64,000 nt of DNA from Chromobacterium subtsugae (GTDB taxonomy: Bacteria > Pseudomonadota > Gammaproteobacteria > Burkholderiales > Chromobacteriaceae): positions 248,001 to 312,000 of the forward strand of contig NZ_JYKA01000002.1 in assembly GCF_001676875.1 (NCBI RefSeq), written 5' to 3'. The position numbers were made by a program, and so were the translations under genes. Shown piece by piece: positions 26,889 to 35,206 of this stretch (its first letter is position 1; every line of letters starts with the position of its first letter). The notes under the pieces were generated by a model. That model saw nothing but the letters and a program-made list of their open reading frames with translations, made no database searches and was not told the origin of the DNA.

Positions 26889-27191
26889 TCAACCGATCCG
26901 GGAGCAGGGATGCACTTCGCGGTTGATCCGCGGCATGATCTCCGGCACGTAAATGTCCTGGATCGCCGAAAGTTCTCCATGCGCCTCCCAGGCGGCGCGC
27001 GACGCCCAGGTTTCCACCAGATAGAACTTCTCCGCGGCATCGGCGGAGTGGTAGGCCTCCCACGCCAGGCAACCGGGCTCCGCCAGACATGTGGGGCGCA
27101 TGCGCGCCAGCGCATCGGCGATAGGCTCGATATCGGCCGGCGTGCGGGCCGAAATGGCCACGATCAGATGAAACACATCCGCAGTTTGCAT
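26889..27191 (-). CDS. Antibiotic biosynthesis monooxygenase (ABM/YgiN-like) domain protein
   Basis: The 100-residue protein fits the dimeric ferredoxin-like ABM fold: a start with HLIVAISARTPADIEPIADAL, the middle EPGCLAWEAYHSADAAEKFYLVETWAS and a helix with AAWEAH. Members include quinol monooxygenase YgiN and cofactor-free oxygenases of polyketide tailoring, and some only bind ligands. GGAAGG precedes ATG 27191. It is divergent from the LysR gene at 27542. Confidence 0.82.
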   Translation of the reverse strand: MQTADVFHLIVAISARTPADIEPIADALARMRPTCLAEPGCLAWEAYHSADAAEKFYLVETWASRAAWEAHGELSAIQDIYVPEIMPRINREVHPCSRIG

Positions 27192-27541
27192 ACATACCTT
27201 CCTGGCTTGACATGGCAAAGATCGGCGCATCCCGCGCGCGAGCCATCCGCGCCCCGCGTGACGGCCGGCCCAATATACGCAGGGCCCGTCCGCGCTGTCG
27301 CGCGATAAATTCTTGCCCATGGCGAGAGTTTTGCTAATGCACGGTGCCAGGCGGCGGCCGAGAAAATAGTGTATGCCAAACGTATGCATCGTCACTCAAT
27401 GGTCATATAATGGTCTGTCGCGTGACCATTCGCGTCCTGACAGAGATACTGCTGCGGCGCGCTGGCGCCCGGCAATCAGCGCGCCGGCCCGTCGAACTGC
27501 GGCCAAGCCTTAATAAATAAGCCTCATTGGTGACAGTCAGC
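27192..27541. other. Divergent intergenic region between ABM-like and LysR genes
   Basis: This 350-base gap holds no gene that I can support. It must contain the promoters of both divergent units; the clear inverted repeat at 27398-27430 is listed separately. Confidence 0.55.
27398..27430. promoter_or_regulatory. Candidate LysR-type operator (perfect 8-base inverted repeat)
   Basis: AATGGTCA (27398-27405) is perfectly mirrored by TGACCATT (27423-27430), with a further AATGGTC copy between them. The site lies in the divergent promoter region about 110 bases before the LysR start, as expected for autoregulation and control of the ABM/SDR/epimerase genes. Confidence 0.5.
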
Positions 27542-28447
27542 ATGGATCCGCATCTTCGCACGCTATCCGGCATCATAGATTTTGAGTGCGCCGCCAGGCA
27601 CCGGAGCTTCCGGCTGGCCGCGGCCGAGCTGAACAAGACGCCCGCCGCCATCAGCCAACAAGTCAAGCAACTGGAGCAGACGCTGGGCATTTCGCTGTTC
27701 GAGCGCCATCCCCGCCACATTTGCCTGACGCCGCAAGGGCAGGAGCTATCCCAGCTGATCACGCGCATGCTGCACGACCTCCGCGCCAAAATCTCAATGC
27801 TGAGAGTCCCCGAGGGCGCCCAGACGCTGCATGTCACCGCTACCCATTCGTTCGCCATCAAATGGCTGATTCCGCGCCTGCAGCGCTATACCGAACGCTT
27901 TCCCGGCTTCGATCTGCGCATCGACTCCAGCGATGCCCTGCGCACGCTGCAAGAGGGCGTGTGCGACATCGCCATCCGTCATCACAAGCTGCAAAGGGAC
28001 GCAATGAACTCGCTGCTGGTCAGCGAAGACCTGATCGTGGCCTACAGCCCGAATCTGGTAACGGAAACCGGGCCGGTCACCCTGCAGCAGCTACTCCGCT
28101 ACCCGCTGCTGTATGAAGATTCGCCCGAACATTGGCACACCTTGCTGAATGTCCATGGCCTAGACCGGCACCGCTACGATCTTTCCCATCAGTACAGCCA
28201 TTCAGGCCTGCTGGTGCAGTCGGCGGTGGCGGGCCTGGGCGTCGGCCTGCTGCCCTACTGCCTCGCCTACGAAGATATCGTCGAAGGCCGGCTGATCATG
28301 CTGCCCCATATCGCCCTGCCGTCCGGCTATGGCTACAGCGTGTTCTGCCGCGACGACCAGCCCAAGATGCGGCAGTTCGTCGAATGGCTGCAGGAGGAAG
28401 TGGCGGCGATGCGGCTGATGCCGCGCGCGCCGGCCGCGAAGCCGTAA
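27542..28447 (+). CDS. LysR-family transcriptional regulator (GcvA-like)
   Basis: The 301-residue protein has an N-terminal winged helix-turn-helix (FECAARHRSFRLAAAELNKT then PAAISQQVKQLEQ) and the effector domain of the GcvA/AmpR branch (LHVTATHSFAIKWLIPRL, SDALRTLQEGVCDIAIRH). ATG 27542 is taken as start; TTG/GTG codons a few triplets upstream are possible. It is divergent from the ABM-SDR-epimerase genes and converges with the peptide exporter operon. The effector is unknown. Confidence 0.9.
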   Translation: MDPHLRTLSGIIDFECAARHRSFRLAAAELNKTPAAISQQVKQLEQTLGISLFERHPRHICLTPQGQELSQLITRMLHDLRAKISMLRVPEGAQTLHVTATHSFAIKWLIPRLQRYTERFPGFDLRIDSSDALRTLQEGVCDIAIRHHKLQRDAMNSLLVSEDLIVAYSPNLVTETGPVTLQQLLRYPLLYEDSPEHWHTLLNVHGLDRHRYDLSHQYSHSGLLVQSAVAGLGVGLLPYCLAYEDIVEGRLIMLPHIALPSGYGYSVFCRDDQPKMRQFVEWLQEEVAAMRLMPRAPAAKP

Positions 28448-28462
28448 CGGCCGCGCCGCGGC

Positions 28463-30616
28463 TCAGATCGCAGTGCCTGCCGACGCGCAGGCCGGCGCGG
28501 CCGCCACCGTCGTATCCTGCACGATCCGCCCCTGCTCCAGCACCACCACCCGTTCGGCCATGGCGATGGTTTCCGGCCGGTGCGCCACCAGCAGGCGCGT
28601 CATGGATATATTGCGGATGGCGGCGTTGACCAGTTTCTCGTTCCACACGTCCAGATGGCTGGTGGCCTCGTCCAGCACCAGCAGGCGCGGCTGCTTGTAT
28701 AGCGAACGCGCCAGCAGGATGCGCTGCTTCTGGCCGCCGGACAGGCCGGAGCCGATGTCGCCCACCAGCGTGTTGTAGGTCATCGGCATCGCCATGATCT
28801 CGTCGTGGATGGCGGCCAGCCCGGCGCAATGGCGGATGCGCTCCTGGTCGGGCTGCGGGTCGAAAAAGCAGATATTGTCGGCGATGGAGCCGGCGAACAG
28901 CTGATCGTCCTGCATCACTGTCCCGAGCAGCTTGCGGTAATTGGACAGGCCCAGCTGCTTCAACTGGATGCCGCCCACCAGGATTTCCCCCTCGGTGGGC
29001 TCCATCAGGCCCAGCATCAGCTTCAGCAGCGTGGTCTTGCCGCAGCCGGAAGCGCCGGTGATGGCCAGGCACTGCCCAGCCGGCACGGTCAGGTTCAGGT
29101 CCTTCAATACATACGGCTCGCTGTCGGCGTAGCGGAAGGCGACGTTGCGCACTTCCAGCGTCGGCTGCACATGGGCCGGGTCCAGCTCCACATCGTTCAA
29201 CTCCGGCTCCGGCTCGGTCAGCACGATGTCGGCCACCCGCTCGCCGTGCAGCCGCAGCATCCGCAATTCGAACAGCTTGTCGATCAGCGCGGCGATGCGC
29301 TGGCTGAACTGGTCCTTGTAGCTGAGGAAGGCGAACAGCATGCCGACCGAAAAGCGGTTGTCCATCACCGCCAGCGCCGCCAGCCACACCACCACCACCC
29401 GTTCGGCGCTGAACAGCAAGGTATTGGCGGTTTGAAAGGTGATGGATAGCCGGGAAATGCGCAGATCGGCGTTGAACTGCTCGGCCAGCGCGTTCATCCA
29501 GCCGATGCGCCGCTCCTCCTGGCGGCCGAACAGCCGCACGCTCTGCACCCCGCGCGCCGACTCCATGAAATGCGTGCTCTGCCGCGAGGCGTGGACGATC
29601 TGTTCGGCGGTGGCCTCGCGCAGCGCGCGGAAGATGCTCCAGCGCAGCAAGGCGTACAACGCCACCGCCACCAGGCTCACCGCCGCCAGCGACGGGCTGT
29701 ACAGCAGCATCACGCCCAAGGTGGCCAACACCAGCAGGCCGTCTATCACGCCTTCGACGAACTGGGTGGTCAGGCTGCGCTGGATGGTTTGGATCGAGCC
29801 GAAGCGCGAGACGATGTCGCCCAGGTGGCGTTTTTCGAACCAGGGCAGCGGCAGGCGCAGCAGATGGGCGAAGGCATGGCCCAGCCACTGGAAATTGAGG
29901 CTGGTGGCCAGCACCGTGGCGGCCCACGAGCGCACTGCGCCGATGGCGGTCTGCAGCAGCACCAACAGCAGGAAGCCGATGCCCAGCACCGTCACCAGAT
30001 TGCGGTCGGCCGCCACCAGCGCCTCGTCCACCACCCACTGCAGATAGAACGGCGCCGCCAGCGCGCACACCTGCAAGGCGATGCCCAGCAGCAGCAACTG
30101 GCCGATGCCGCGCCCCAAGCCGTCCACCCGGCCCATCAGCGACAGCAGGCTGAACTGCTGCCTGGCCTCGGCCTTGCGGAACGTGTTGCCCGGCGTCAGC
30201 TCCAGCGCCACACCGGTGAAATGCTTGGACGCCTCGGCCAGCGGCAGCTTGCGCTCGCCCACCGCCGGGTCGTGGATCACGATGTGCTTGCCGGCCACCG
30301 CCTTCAGCACCACGAAGTGGTTCATGTCCCAATGCAGCACGCAAGGCAGCTGCAGCTGCGGCAGATGCTGCATGTCCAGCTTCAGCGGCCGGGGCTGCAG
30401 GCCCAGGCCCTGCGCCATCGCGATCAGGCTTTTCAGCGTGGTGCCTTTCAGCGATACCGAAAAACGCCGCCGCATATTGGCCAGGTCTATCCGCAGGCCC
30501 CAGTAGCCGGCCACCATCGCCAGGCTGGCCAGGCCGCACTCGGCGGCTTCGGTTTGCAGCAGCAGCGGCAGGCGCTTGCGGCCCCAGAATTGCAGCACGG
30601 GTTGCTGATGGCTCAT
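28463..30616 (-). CDS. C39 peptidase-containing ABC transporter (double-glycine peptide exporter)
   Basis: The 717-residue protein has all three parts of a PCAT exporter. There is an N-terminal C39 cysteine protease (1-130; QTEAAECGLASLAM with Cys27, HWDMNHFVV with His100, HDPAVG with Asp116), six membrane helices (about 155-420), and a nucleotide-binding domain (GASGCGKTTLLKLMLG, LSGGQKQRILLARSL, LLVLDEATSHLD). It cleaves leaders after a Gly-Gly pair while exporting the peptide core. Its start is 1 base after the HlyD-type gene. The two double-glycine precursors encoded nearby are the evident substrates. Confidence 0.95.
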   Translation of the reverse strand: MSHQQPVLQFWGRKRLPLLLQTEAAECGLASLAMVAGYWGLRIDLANMRRRFSVSLKGTTLKSLIAMAQGLGLQPRPLKLDMQHLPQLQLPCVLHWDMNHFVVLKAVAGKHIVIHDPAVGERKLPLAEASKHFTGVALELTPGNTFRKAEARQQFSLLSLMGRVDGLGRGIGQLLLLGIALQVCALAAPFYLQWVVDEALVAADRNLVTVLGIGFLLLVLLQTAIGAVRSWAATVLATSLNFQWLGHAFAHLLRLPLPWFEKRHLGDIVSRFGSIQTIQRSLTTQFVEGVIDGLLVLATLGVMLLYSPSLAAVSLVAVALYALLRWSIFRALREATAEQIVHASRQSTHFMESARGVQSVRLFGRQEERRIGWMNALAEQFNADLRISRLSITFQTANTLLFSAERVVVVWLAALAVMDNRFSVGMLFAFLSYKDQFSQRIAALIDKLFELRMLRLHGERVADIVLTEPEPELNDVELDPAHVQPTLEVRNVAFRYADSEPYVLKDLNLTVPAGQCLAITGASGCGKTTLLKLMLGLMEPTEGEILVGGIQLKQLGLSNYRKLLGTVMQDDQLFAGSIADNICFFDPQPDQERIRHCAGLAAIHDEIMAMPMTYNTLVGDIGSGLSGGQKQRILLARSLYKQPRLLVLDEATSHLDVWNEKLVNAAIRNISMTRLLVAHRPETIAMAERVVVLEQGRIVQDTTVAAAPACASAGTAI

Positions 30617-30617
30617 C

Positions 30618-31910
30618 TCACACCTTCCCGCTGATGCTGTAGAGCGGCTCCAGCACCCACTCGTACAATTTGCGCTTTTCCAGCAGCACGCTGGCGTCCA
30701 GCGCCATGCCCGCCTTCAACGGCTGCGACTGGCCGTAAGTGGTGACGCTTTGCCGCTCCAGCGTCACCTTCACCCGATACAGCGCCTCGCTGTCCGGGCT
30801 GGCCCCCGGGCTGGTGAAGTACAGCTCCTCCGGCCGCAAGGCGCTGCGCGACACCTCGCGCACCGTGCCCTTGAACTGGCCGAACTTCTGATACGGATAG
30901 GCCTGATAGCGGATCAGCACCGGCATGCCCGGCCTGACGAAGCCCGCCGCGCGCGACGGCGCGTACAGCTCGGCCTCCAGCGGCGACCCCGCCGGCGACA
31001 GATTGGCCAGCGGCTGGTTGGCCGCCACCGTCTGGCCCGGCTGCGCGGTCAGGCCGCTGACCATGCCGGCCTGCGGCGCCCGCACCAGCAGCTTGCGCCG
31101 CGCCTCGTTCTCGGTCAGGTCCTGCTCGATGCTGTCGACGCTGCGCTGGGCCGCCGCCTCGTCGCGCTGCGCCTGGGTCTGGATGTCGCGCAGGTCGGCG
31201 CGGCTGCCGTCCTGGTCGCGCAGCGTGGCCGCGCGCGAGCGTTGCAGGTCGGCCAGCCGGGCCTGCTGGTCTATCAGTTCGGCCTGCTTGTCCTGCAGCC
31301 CCGCCGCGGAGATGAAATTGGCCTCCTGCAGCTTGCGGTTGCGCGCCACGGTTTCCTCCGCCAACGCCACCCGCCGCCGCTGCAGCGCGATCTGCTCGTC
31401 GATGCGCTGCACTTCCTTGTCCAGATCCTCCACCCGGCGCTGCAAGGCCGCCTGCTTTTGCCGCGCCTGCAGCCGCAGCATGCCCTGATCTCCGGCCAGG
31501 CTGTCGCGCCGCGACTCCAGCAACCGGGTGATCGCGCCCTCGGCGTCGCCCTTGGTGGCGCTGGCGCGCGCGTTGGCCAGCACGAACAGCACCTCGCCGG
31601 CCTGCACCCGCTGCCCCTCCTTGACCCGCACCTCCGCCACCGTGCCGGACTGCGACGGCAGCAGGCGGATCAAGCCCTGGGTCGGCAGCAGCACGCCGGC
31701 AACCTGCGCCTTGCGGGTATAGCTGAACAGGCAGAAGAACAGCACGATGGCCAGCGCGATCAGGCTGAACAAGCCGGTCAGCCAAGCCAGGCTGATCGGC
31801 CTTTTCAGCACGATGCTGCCATAGCGGTGGGTATCCAGCTGGCGCAGCGCTTCCTTGCGGAACAAGCGGCTGCCGCTGGCCGCGGATTCAGGAGTGGGTG
31901 GATTTGGCAC
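30618..31910 (-). CDS. HlyD-family periplasmic adaptor subunit of the peptide exporter
   Basis: The protein has about 430 residues: a short cytoplasmic tail, one membrane helix (ISLAWLTGLFSLIALAIVLF), a lipoyl half-motif (GVLLPTQGLIRLLPSQSGTV), a long helical hairpin (about 130-260, EVQRIDEQIALQRRRVALAE) and the beta-barrel region (VRAPQAGMVSGLTAQPGQTV). Such adaptors (CvaA/RaxA type) couple the inner-membrane ABC exporter to an outer-membrane TolC-like channel. No ATG fits the beginning; GTG 31910 giving MPNPPTPES is my choice, without a clear ribosome site. It is divergent from the first precursor gene. Confidence 0.88.
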   Translation of the reverse strand: MPNPPTPESAASGSRLFRKEALRQLDTHRYGSIVLKRPISLAWLTGLFSLIALAIVLFFCLFSYTRKAQVAGVLLPTQGLIRLLPSQSGTVAEVRVKEGQRVQAGEVLFVLANARASATKGDAEGAITRLLESRRDSLAGDQGMLRLQARQKQAALQRRVEDLDKEVQRIDEQIALQRRRVALAEETVARNRKLQEANFISAAGLQDKQAELIDQQARLADLQRSRAATLRDQDGSRADLRDIQTQAQRDEAAAQRSVDSIEQDLTENEARRKLLVRAPQAGMVSGLTAQPGQTVAANQPLANLSPAGSPLEAELYAPSRAAGFVRPGMPVLIRYQAYPYQKFGQFKGTVREVSRSALRPEELYFTSPGASPDSEALYRVKVTLERQSVTTYGQSQPLKAGMALDASVLLEKRKLYEWVLEPLYSISGKV

Positions 31911-32020
31911 GTGGCTGGCAGATTTTTCTATGCGAATAGTCCAATATGTTGACAAACAAACATGACGATTGCAAAACTTATGATCTTCCAATACCGGAAG
32001 ACATTCAAGGAGGACTTACC
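31911..32020. promoter_or_regulatory. Divergent promoter region between exporter operon and precursor peptide gene
   Basis: This AT-rich 110-base gap separates the adaptor start from the precursor start. It contains TTGACA at 31949-31954 and TATGAT at 31979-31984 on the plus strand. Their 24-base spacing is too long for a standard sigma-70 pair, so the exact promoter is not settled. Confidence 0.35.
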
Positions 32021-32185
32021 ATGAACCAGCAAGACCTGAAAACACTGGATGCCACCGAAATCAGCGAAGTCAGCGGCGGCGCCGGCGAAATCTCCGCCAA
32101 GTACCTGAAACTGCGCGCGGAAAACACCAAATCCGGCGAAATCCAGGCTCAATACCTGAAGCTGGTTTCGGAAAGCACCAAGTAA
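32021..32185 (+). CDS. Double-glycine precursor peptide 1 with a two-repeat core
   Basis: This 54-residue precursor has a perfect AAGGAGG ribosome site 9 bases before ATG 32021, which rules out the longer in-frame start at 31946. The 20-residue leader MNQQDLKTLDATEISEVSGG has the LxxxEIxxVSGG pattern recognised by C39 peptidases. The 34-residue core is two 17-residue units, AGEISAKYLKLRAENTK and SGEIQAQYLKLVSESTK, sharing GEIxAxYLKL and a final TK. It has no Cys but several Ser, Thr, Glu, Lys and one Tyr per unit. It lies between the divergent exporter and the modification genes. I do not recognise a known peptide class. Confidence 0.88.
   Translation: MNQQDLKTLDATEISEVSGGAGEISAKYLKLRAENTKSGEIQAQYLKLVSESTK
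32081..32182 (+). repeat. Tandem 17-codon repeat forming the precursor 1 core
   Basis: Two adjacent 51-base units (32081-32131 and 32132-32182) encode 17-residue repeats identical at 10 positions. The first residues after the Gly-Gly site start repeat 1, so leader cleavage would leave exactly two units. DNA identity is lower than protein similarity would need if the copies were very recent, which suggests selection on the repeat. Confidence 0.85.
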
Positions 32186-32343
32186 GCATTCACGGGCCTC
32201 ACCGCCCCTGAACCACCGGAAAGCGCAGCCCCGCTCGCTTTCCGGTTCTGCCCGGCCAGGCGCCATGCAATACCGGCCCGCCGGTCCGATCCGCCCGAGC
32301 ACCCGGGCCCGGACTGAACAAGCGGCCATGACCAGGCTTGCCA

Positions 32344-33411
32344 ATGAAACAAGACAAGATACTCATTCTGGGATTGGGCGATCTGGGACGCCGATTGGCT
32401 CTGACCCTGCCCTTGCTGAATCGCGACCTCTCCCTGCTGCTCGCCAGCCGCGACCGCGGCCGCGGCGAATCCTTCGCCCGCCTGTCCTCCGCCTGCTCGG
32501 CGACGCCGCAACGCTTCATTCCGCTGGACGGCCTGGACGCCGACAGCCTCGCCGCGCTGCTGGAGCGCGAACGTCCCGACCTGATCGTGCAGGCGGCCAG
32601 CCTGATGTCGCCGTGGGCGCTGTTCCAGCGCGATGACCCGCAAGCGGTCGCGCTGCGCCAGGCCGGCTTCGCGCTGCAGCTGCCGGCCCAGCTGCCGGTG
32701 ATCCGCAACCTGATGCAGGCCGTGCGCGACAGCGGCGTCTCCTGCCCGGTGGTCAACTGTTCCTACCCGGACGCCACCCACCCGATCCTGGAGCGGCTGG
32801 GACTCGCCCCGACCATAGGCATAGGCAACGCCGGCATGATCCTGGCGCTGGCGCGCCGGTGCGCGGCCGACGCCTCCCGCCCGCTGCGTGTCTTCGCCCA
32901 TCACGCCCATGTCGGCGCGGTGGTGAGGGCCGAGCCGCAAGCGGCGCGCGGCCTGCCGCCGCCGCTGCTGTACCTGGGCGACGAGCGGCTGGACGCCGGC
33001 GAACTGTACCGCGGCCCGGCCATTCCGCAAGACCAGGACCTGAACGCGCTATCGGCCGCCCACGCGCTGCAGTTGATCGACGCGCTGCTGCCCGGCGCGC
33101 CGGAGTTGCTCACCGCCGCGCCCGGTCCGCGCGGCTTGCCCGGCGGCTGGCCGGTGCGGGTGGGCCAGGGCGCCGTCGCGCTCGACCTGCCTGCCGGCAT
33201 CCAGCCGGCCGACATGCTGCCCTATATGCGCGAAGCGGCCGCCGGCGACGGCCTGGCCGATATCGCCGCCGACGGCACCGCCCACTTCACCGACGCCTTG
33301 CGCGCCGCGCTGCCGGCGCCGCTGCGGGAACTGGCGGACCCCATGCATCCGGACGAGGCGCTGCCGCGCTTCCAATTGCTGCAACGCCACCTGGAGCGGC
33401 CGGCATGCTGA
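32344..33411 (+). CDS. Rossmann-fold NAD(P)-binding protein, saccharopine-dehydrogenase-like
   Basis: The 355-residue protein opens with ILILGLGDLGRRLALTLPLL, an NAD(P) motif, and then resembles the N-domain of saccharopine dehydrogenase-like or homospermidine synthase-like proteins (PDLIVQAASLMSPWALF, VVNCSYPDATHPILERLGL). The C-terminal half is not clearly assignable. ATG 32344 is chosen over a TTG at 32338. It follows the precursor gene by 158 bases without a terminator, and its stop overlaps the asparagine-synthetase-like gene, so it belongs to the modification operon. A role in reductive condensation or dehydrogenation is a guess. Confidence 0.7.
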   Translation: MKQDKILILGLGDLGRRLALTLPLLNRDLSLLLASRDRGRGESFARLSSACSATPQRFIPLDGLDADSLAALLERERPDLIVQAASLMSPWALFQRDDPQAVALRQAGFALQLPAQLPVIRNLMQAVRDSGVSCPVVNCSYPDATHPILERLGLAPTIGIGNAGMILALARRCAADASRPLRVFAHHAHVGAVVRAEPQAARGLPPPLLYLGDERLDAGELYRGPAIPQDQDLNALSAAHALQLIDALLPGAPELLTAAPGPRGLPGGWPVRVGQGAVALDLPAGIQPADMLPYMREAAAGDGLADIAADGTAHFTDALRAALPAPLRELADPMHPDEALPRFQLLQRHLERPAC

Positions 33412-35204
33412 GCGCCGAACCGATTTACGGCCTGATCGCCAAAACCGCCGTCGCCCGCGCCGACTTCGCCGGCCACTGGCGGCAGCGGCTGCCCGCCACC
33501 TTCCCGGCCGCCGGCGCCGACTGGTTCGTGTCAGCCGCCGGCCTGGCGCTGCACGCGCCGCAAACCAGCGCCGGCCCGCATGGCGGCCAGTCGGCGCTGT
33601 GCTGCCGCGGCCGCACCTACGGCGCCGCCGCGCTGTCGCTGGAGGCGCTGCAGCGCGACGGCGCGCGCGCCTTCGAGCGCTGCGCCGGCGAGTTCGCGCT
33701 GGCGTTCTGGGACGAGGCGCGCGGCCAGCTGCTGCTGGCGCGCGACCAGATGGGCCAGCGCAGCCTGTTCATCCGCGAAGACGCCCATCATTACCTGTTG
33801 TGTTCCGAACTGGAGCCGCTGCTGGCCGATCCCGATTTCGACTGCCAGCTCGACGCCGAATCCGCGGTGCATTACCTGATGTTCGGCGCGCCCTATCCGG
33901 GACGCACGCTGGCGCGCCGGGTCAGCAAACTGCCGGCCGCTCACTACTTGAGTTGGAACGGCGCCGGCCCGCTGCTCAGCCACCGCTACTACACCCCAAT
34001 AGGCTTCGACGCGCCCAAGGTGGTGGGCGCCGCCGAGCGCGAGCAGCTGGAGCGCACGCTGGACCAGGCCATCCATGCCCGGCTCGCCGACGGCGGCCAG
34101 GCCATCCTGCTGTCCGGCGGCGTCGACTCCTCCTACATCGCCGCCACCGCCGCCATGCGCGCCGGCGGCGAACGCCTCGACGCCTACACCATCGAGTTCA
34201 CCGCGCCCTACCCCCACAACGAAAGCCAATACGCCCGCATCGTCACCGACGCCTACGGGATTCGCCACCACGCGGTGGAGCTGGGCCCGGAGCAGGCCAC
34301 CGCCGCGCTGGCCGACGTGTTCGCCGCCGCCGAGCCCTGCAGCGCCTGGAGCAGCATCACCCACCGCCACCTGCTGGCGCGGATCGGCGCCGACGGCCAC
34401 CGCAGCCTGTTATCCGGACTGGGCGCCGACGAGGTGTTCGGCGGCTACTGGAAGTTCTTCCAGTCGTACGCCAAGCTGCGCTTCTTCGAGGAAAGCTGGC
34501 CGGCGGCCGACGCCGTCGACTCCATCGATGGCCTGATGTGGCAGCCGACGCCGGCGCGCTCGCGCCTGTTTTCCGGCATTCCGCGCTTCCATCCCGATTC
34601 CGCGCTGCGGGCGGCGCTGCCGCAGCCGTACAAGTCGTGGAGCCATGCGCCGCAGCTGATCGAGTTTTACCGCCAGTGCCGCCGCTACAAGCCGGACGCC
34701 CACCTGTTCGAGCTGATGGTCGCCCACGAGTGCCAGCACCGGGTGCCCGACCTGCTGTTCGCCGGCTTCGAGCCTCCGGCCAGAAGCCAGGGCATCCACA
34801 CCGCCTATCCCTTCCTCGCGCCGGAAGTGGCGGAGCAGGCCTGCGGACTGGGCGCCGCCGAGCGCTTCTGGCGCAAGGACAACCGCTGGCGCAACAAGAA
34901 AGTGTTGCGAGAGATCGCCGCCAAGCGGGTGCCCGACGCCATCATGCAGCGCCCGCTGTACAGCTACAACGCCCCGATCGCGCAGTGGATGCAACACCCG
35001 GACTTCTCCGCCGCCATCTATGCGCAACTGCGCGACGCCCCGCTGTGGGACAGCGGCTTCGTCCAGCGCGGCTGGTTGTCCGAAGTCGAGGCGCAGATAC
35101 GATCCTACACACCCCGGGCCAAGGCCGCGCACTTCACCTGCTTCGGGCAGATGTGGGTGTTGGCGACGCTGGCCGCCTGGCACCAACGATGGGTAGCACG
35201 CTAA
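33405..35204 (+). CDS. Asparagine-synthetase-like ATP-dependent amide ligase lacking the glutaminase cysteine
   Basis: The 599-residue protein has the asparagine-synthetase B architecture: an N-terminal Ntn-like domain (about 1-200) and a C-terminal AMP-forming synthetase domain with the PP-loop LLSGGVDSSYIA (237-243) and SGLGADEVFGGYW. The residue after Met1 is Leu, not the catalytic Cys2 of the glutaminase, so it cannot use glutamine for ammonia. The same loss is seen in beta-lactam synthetases and lasso-peptide cyclases (McjC), which activate a carboxylate for an internal or external amine. ATG 33405 overlaps the end of the preceding gene. Here it may form a lactam, isopeptide or amide on a precursor or small molecule. 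Confidence 0.85.
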   Translation: MLSAEPIYGLIAKTAVARADFAGHWRQRLPATFPAAGADWFVSAAGLALHAPQTSAGPHGGQSALCCRGRTYGAAALSLEALQRDGARAFERCAGEFALAFWDEARGQLLLARDQMGQRSLFIREDAHHYLLCSELEPLLADPDFDCQLDAESAVHYLMFGAPYPGRTLARRVSKLPAAHYLSWNGAGPLLSHRYYTPIGFDAPKVVGAAEREQLERTLDQAIHARLADGGQAILLSGGVDSSYIAATAAMRAGGERLDAYTIEFTAPYPHNESQYARIVTDAYGIRHHAVELGPEQATAALADVFAAAEPCSAWSSITHRHLLARIGADGHRSLLSGLGADEVFGGYWKFFQSYAKLRFFEESWPAADAVDSIDGLMWQPTPARSRLFSGIPRFHPDSALRAALPQPYKSWSHAPQLIEFYRQCRRYKPDAHLFELMVAHECQHRVPDLLFAGFEPPARSQGIHTAYPFLAPEVAEQACGLGAAERFWRKDNRWRNKKVLREIAAKRVPDAIMQRPLYSYNAPIAQWMQHPDFSAAIYAQLRDAPLWDSGFVQRGWLSEVEAQIRSYTPRAKAAHFTCFGQMWVLATLAAWHQRWVAR

Positions 35205-35206
35205 TC

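Noticed and set aside
31946-32020. N-terminal extension of precursor peptide 1
   Set aside because: The frame is open, but an ideal AAGGAGG site directly precedes the internal ATG 32021 and the leader from there has the usual 20-residue length.
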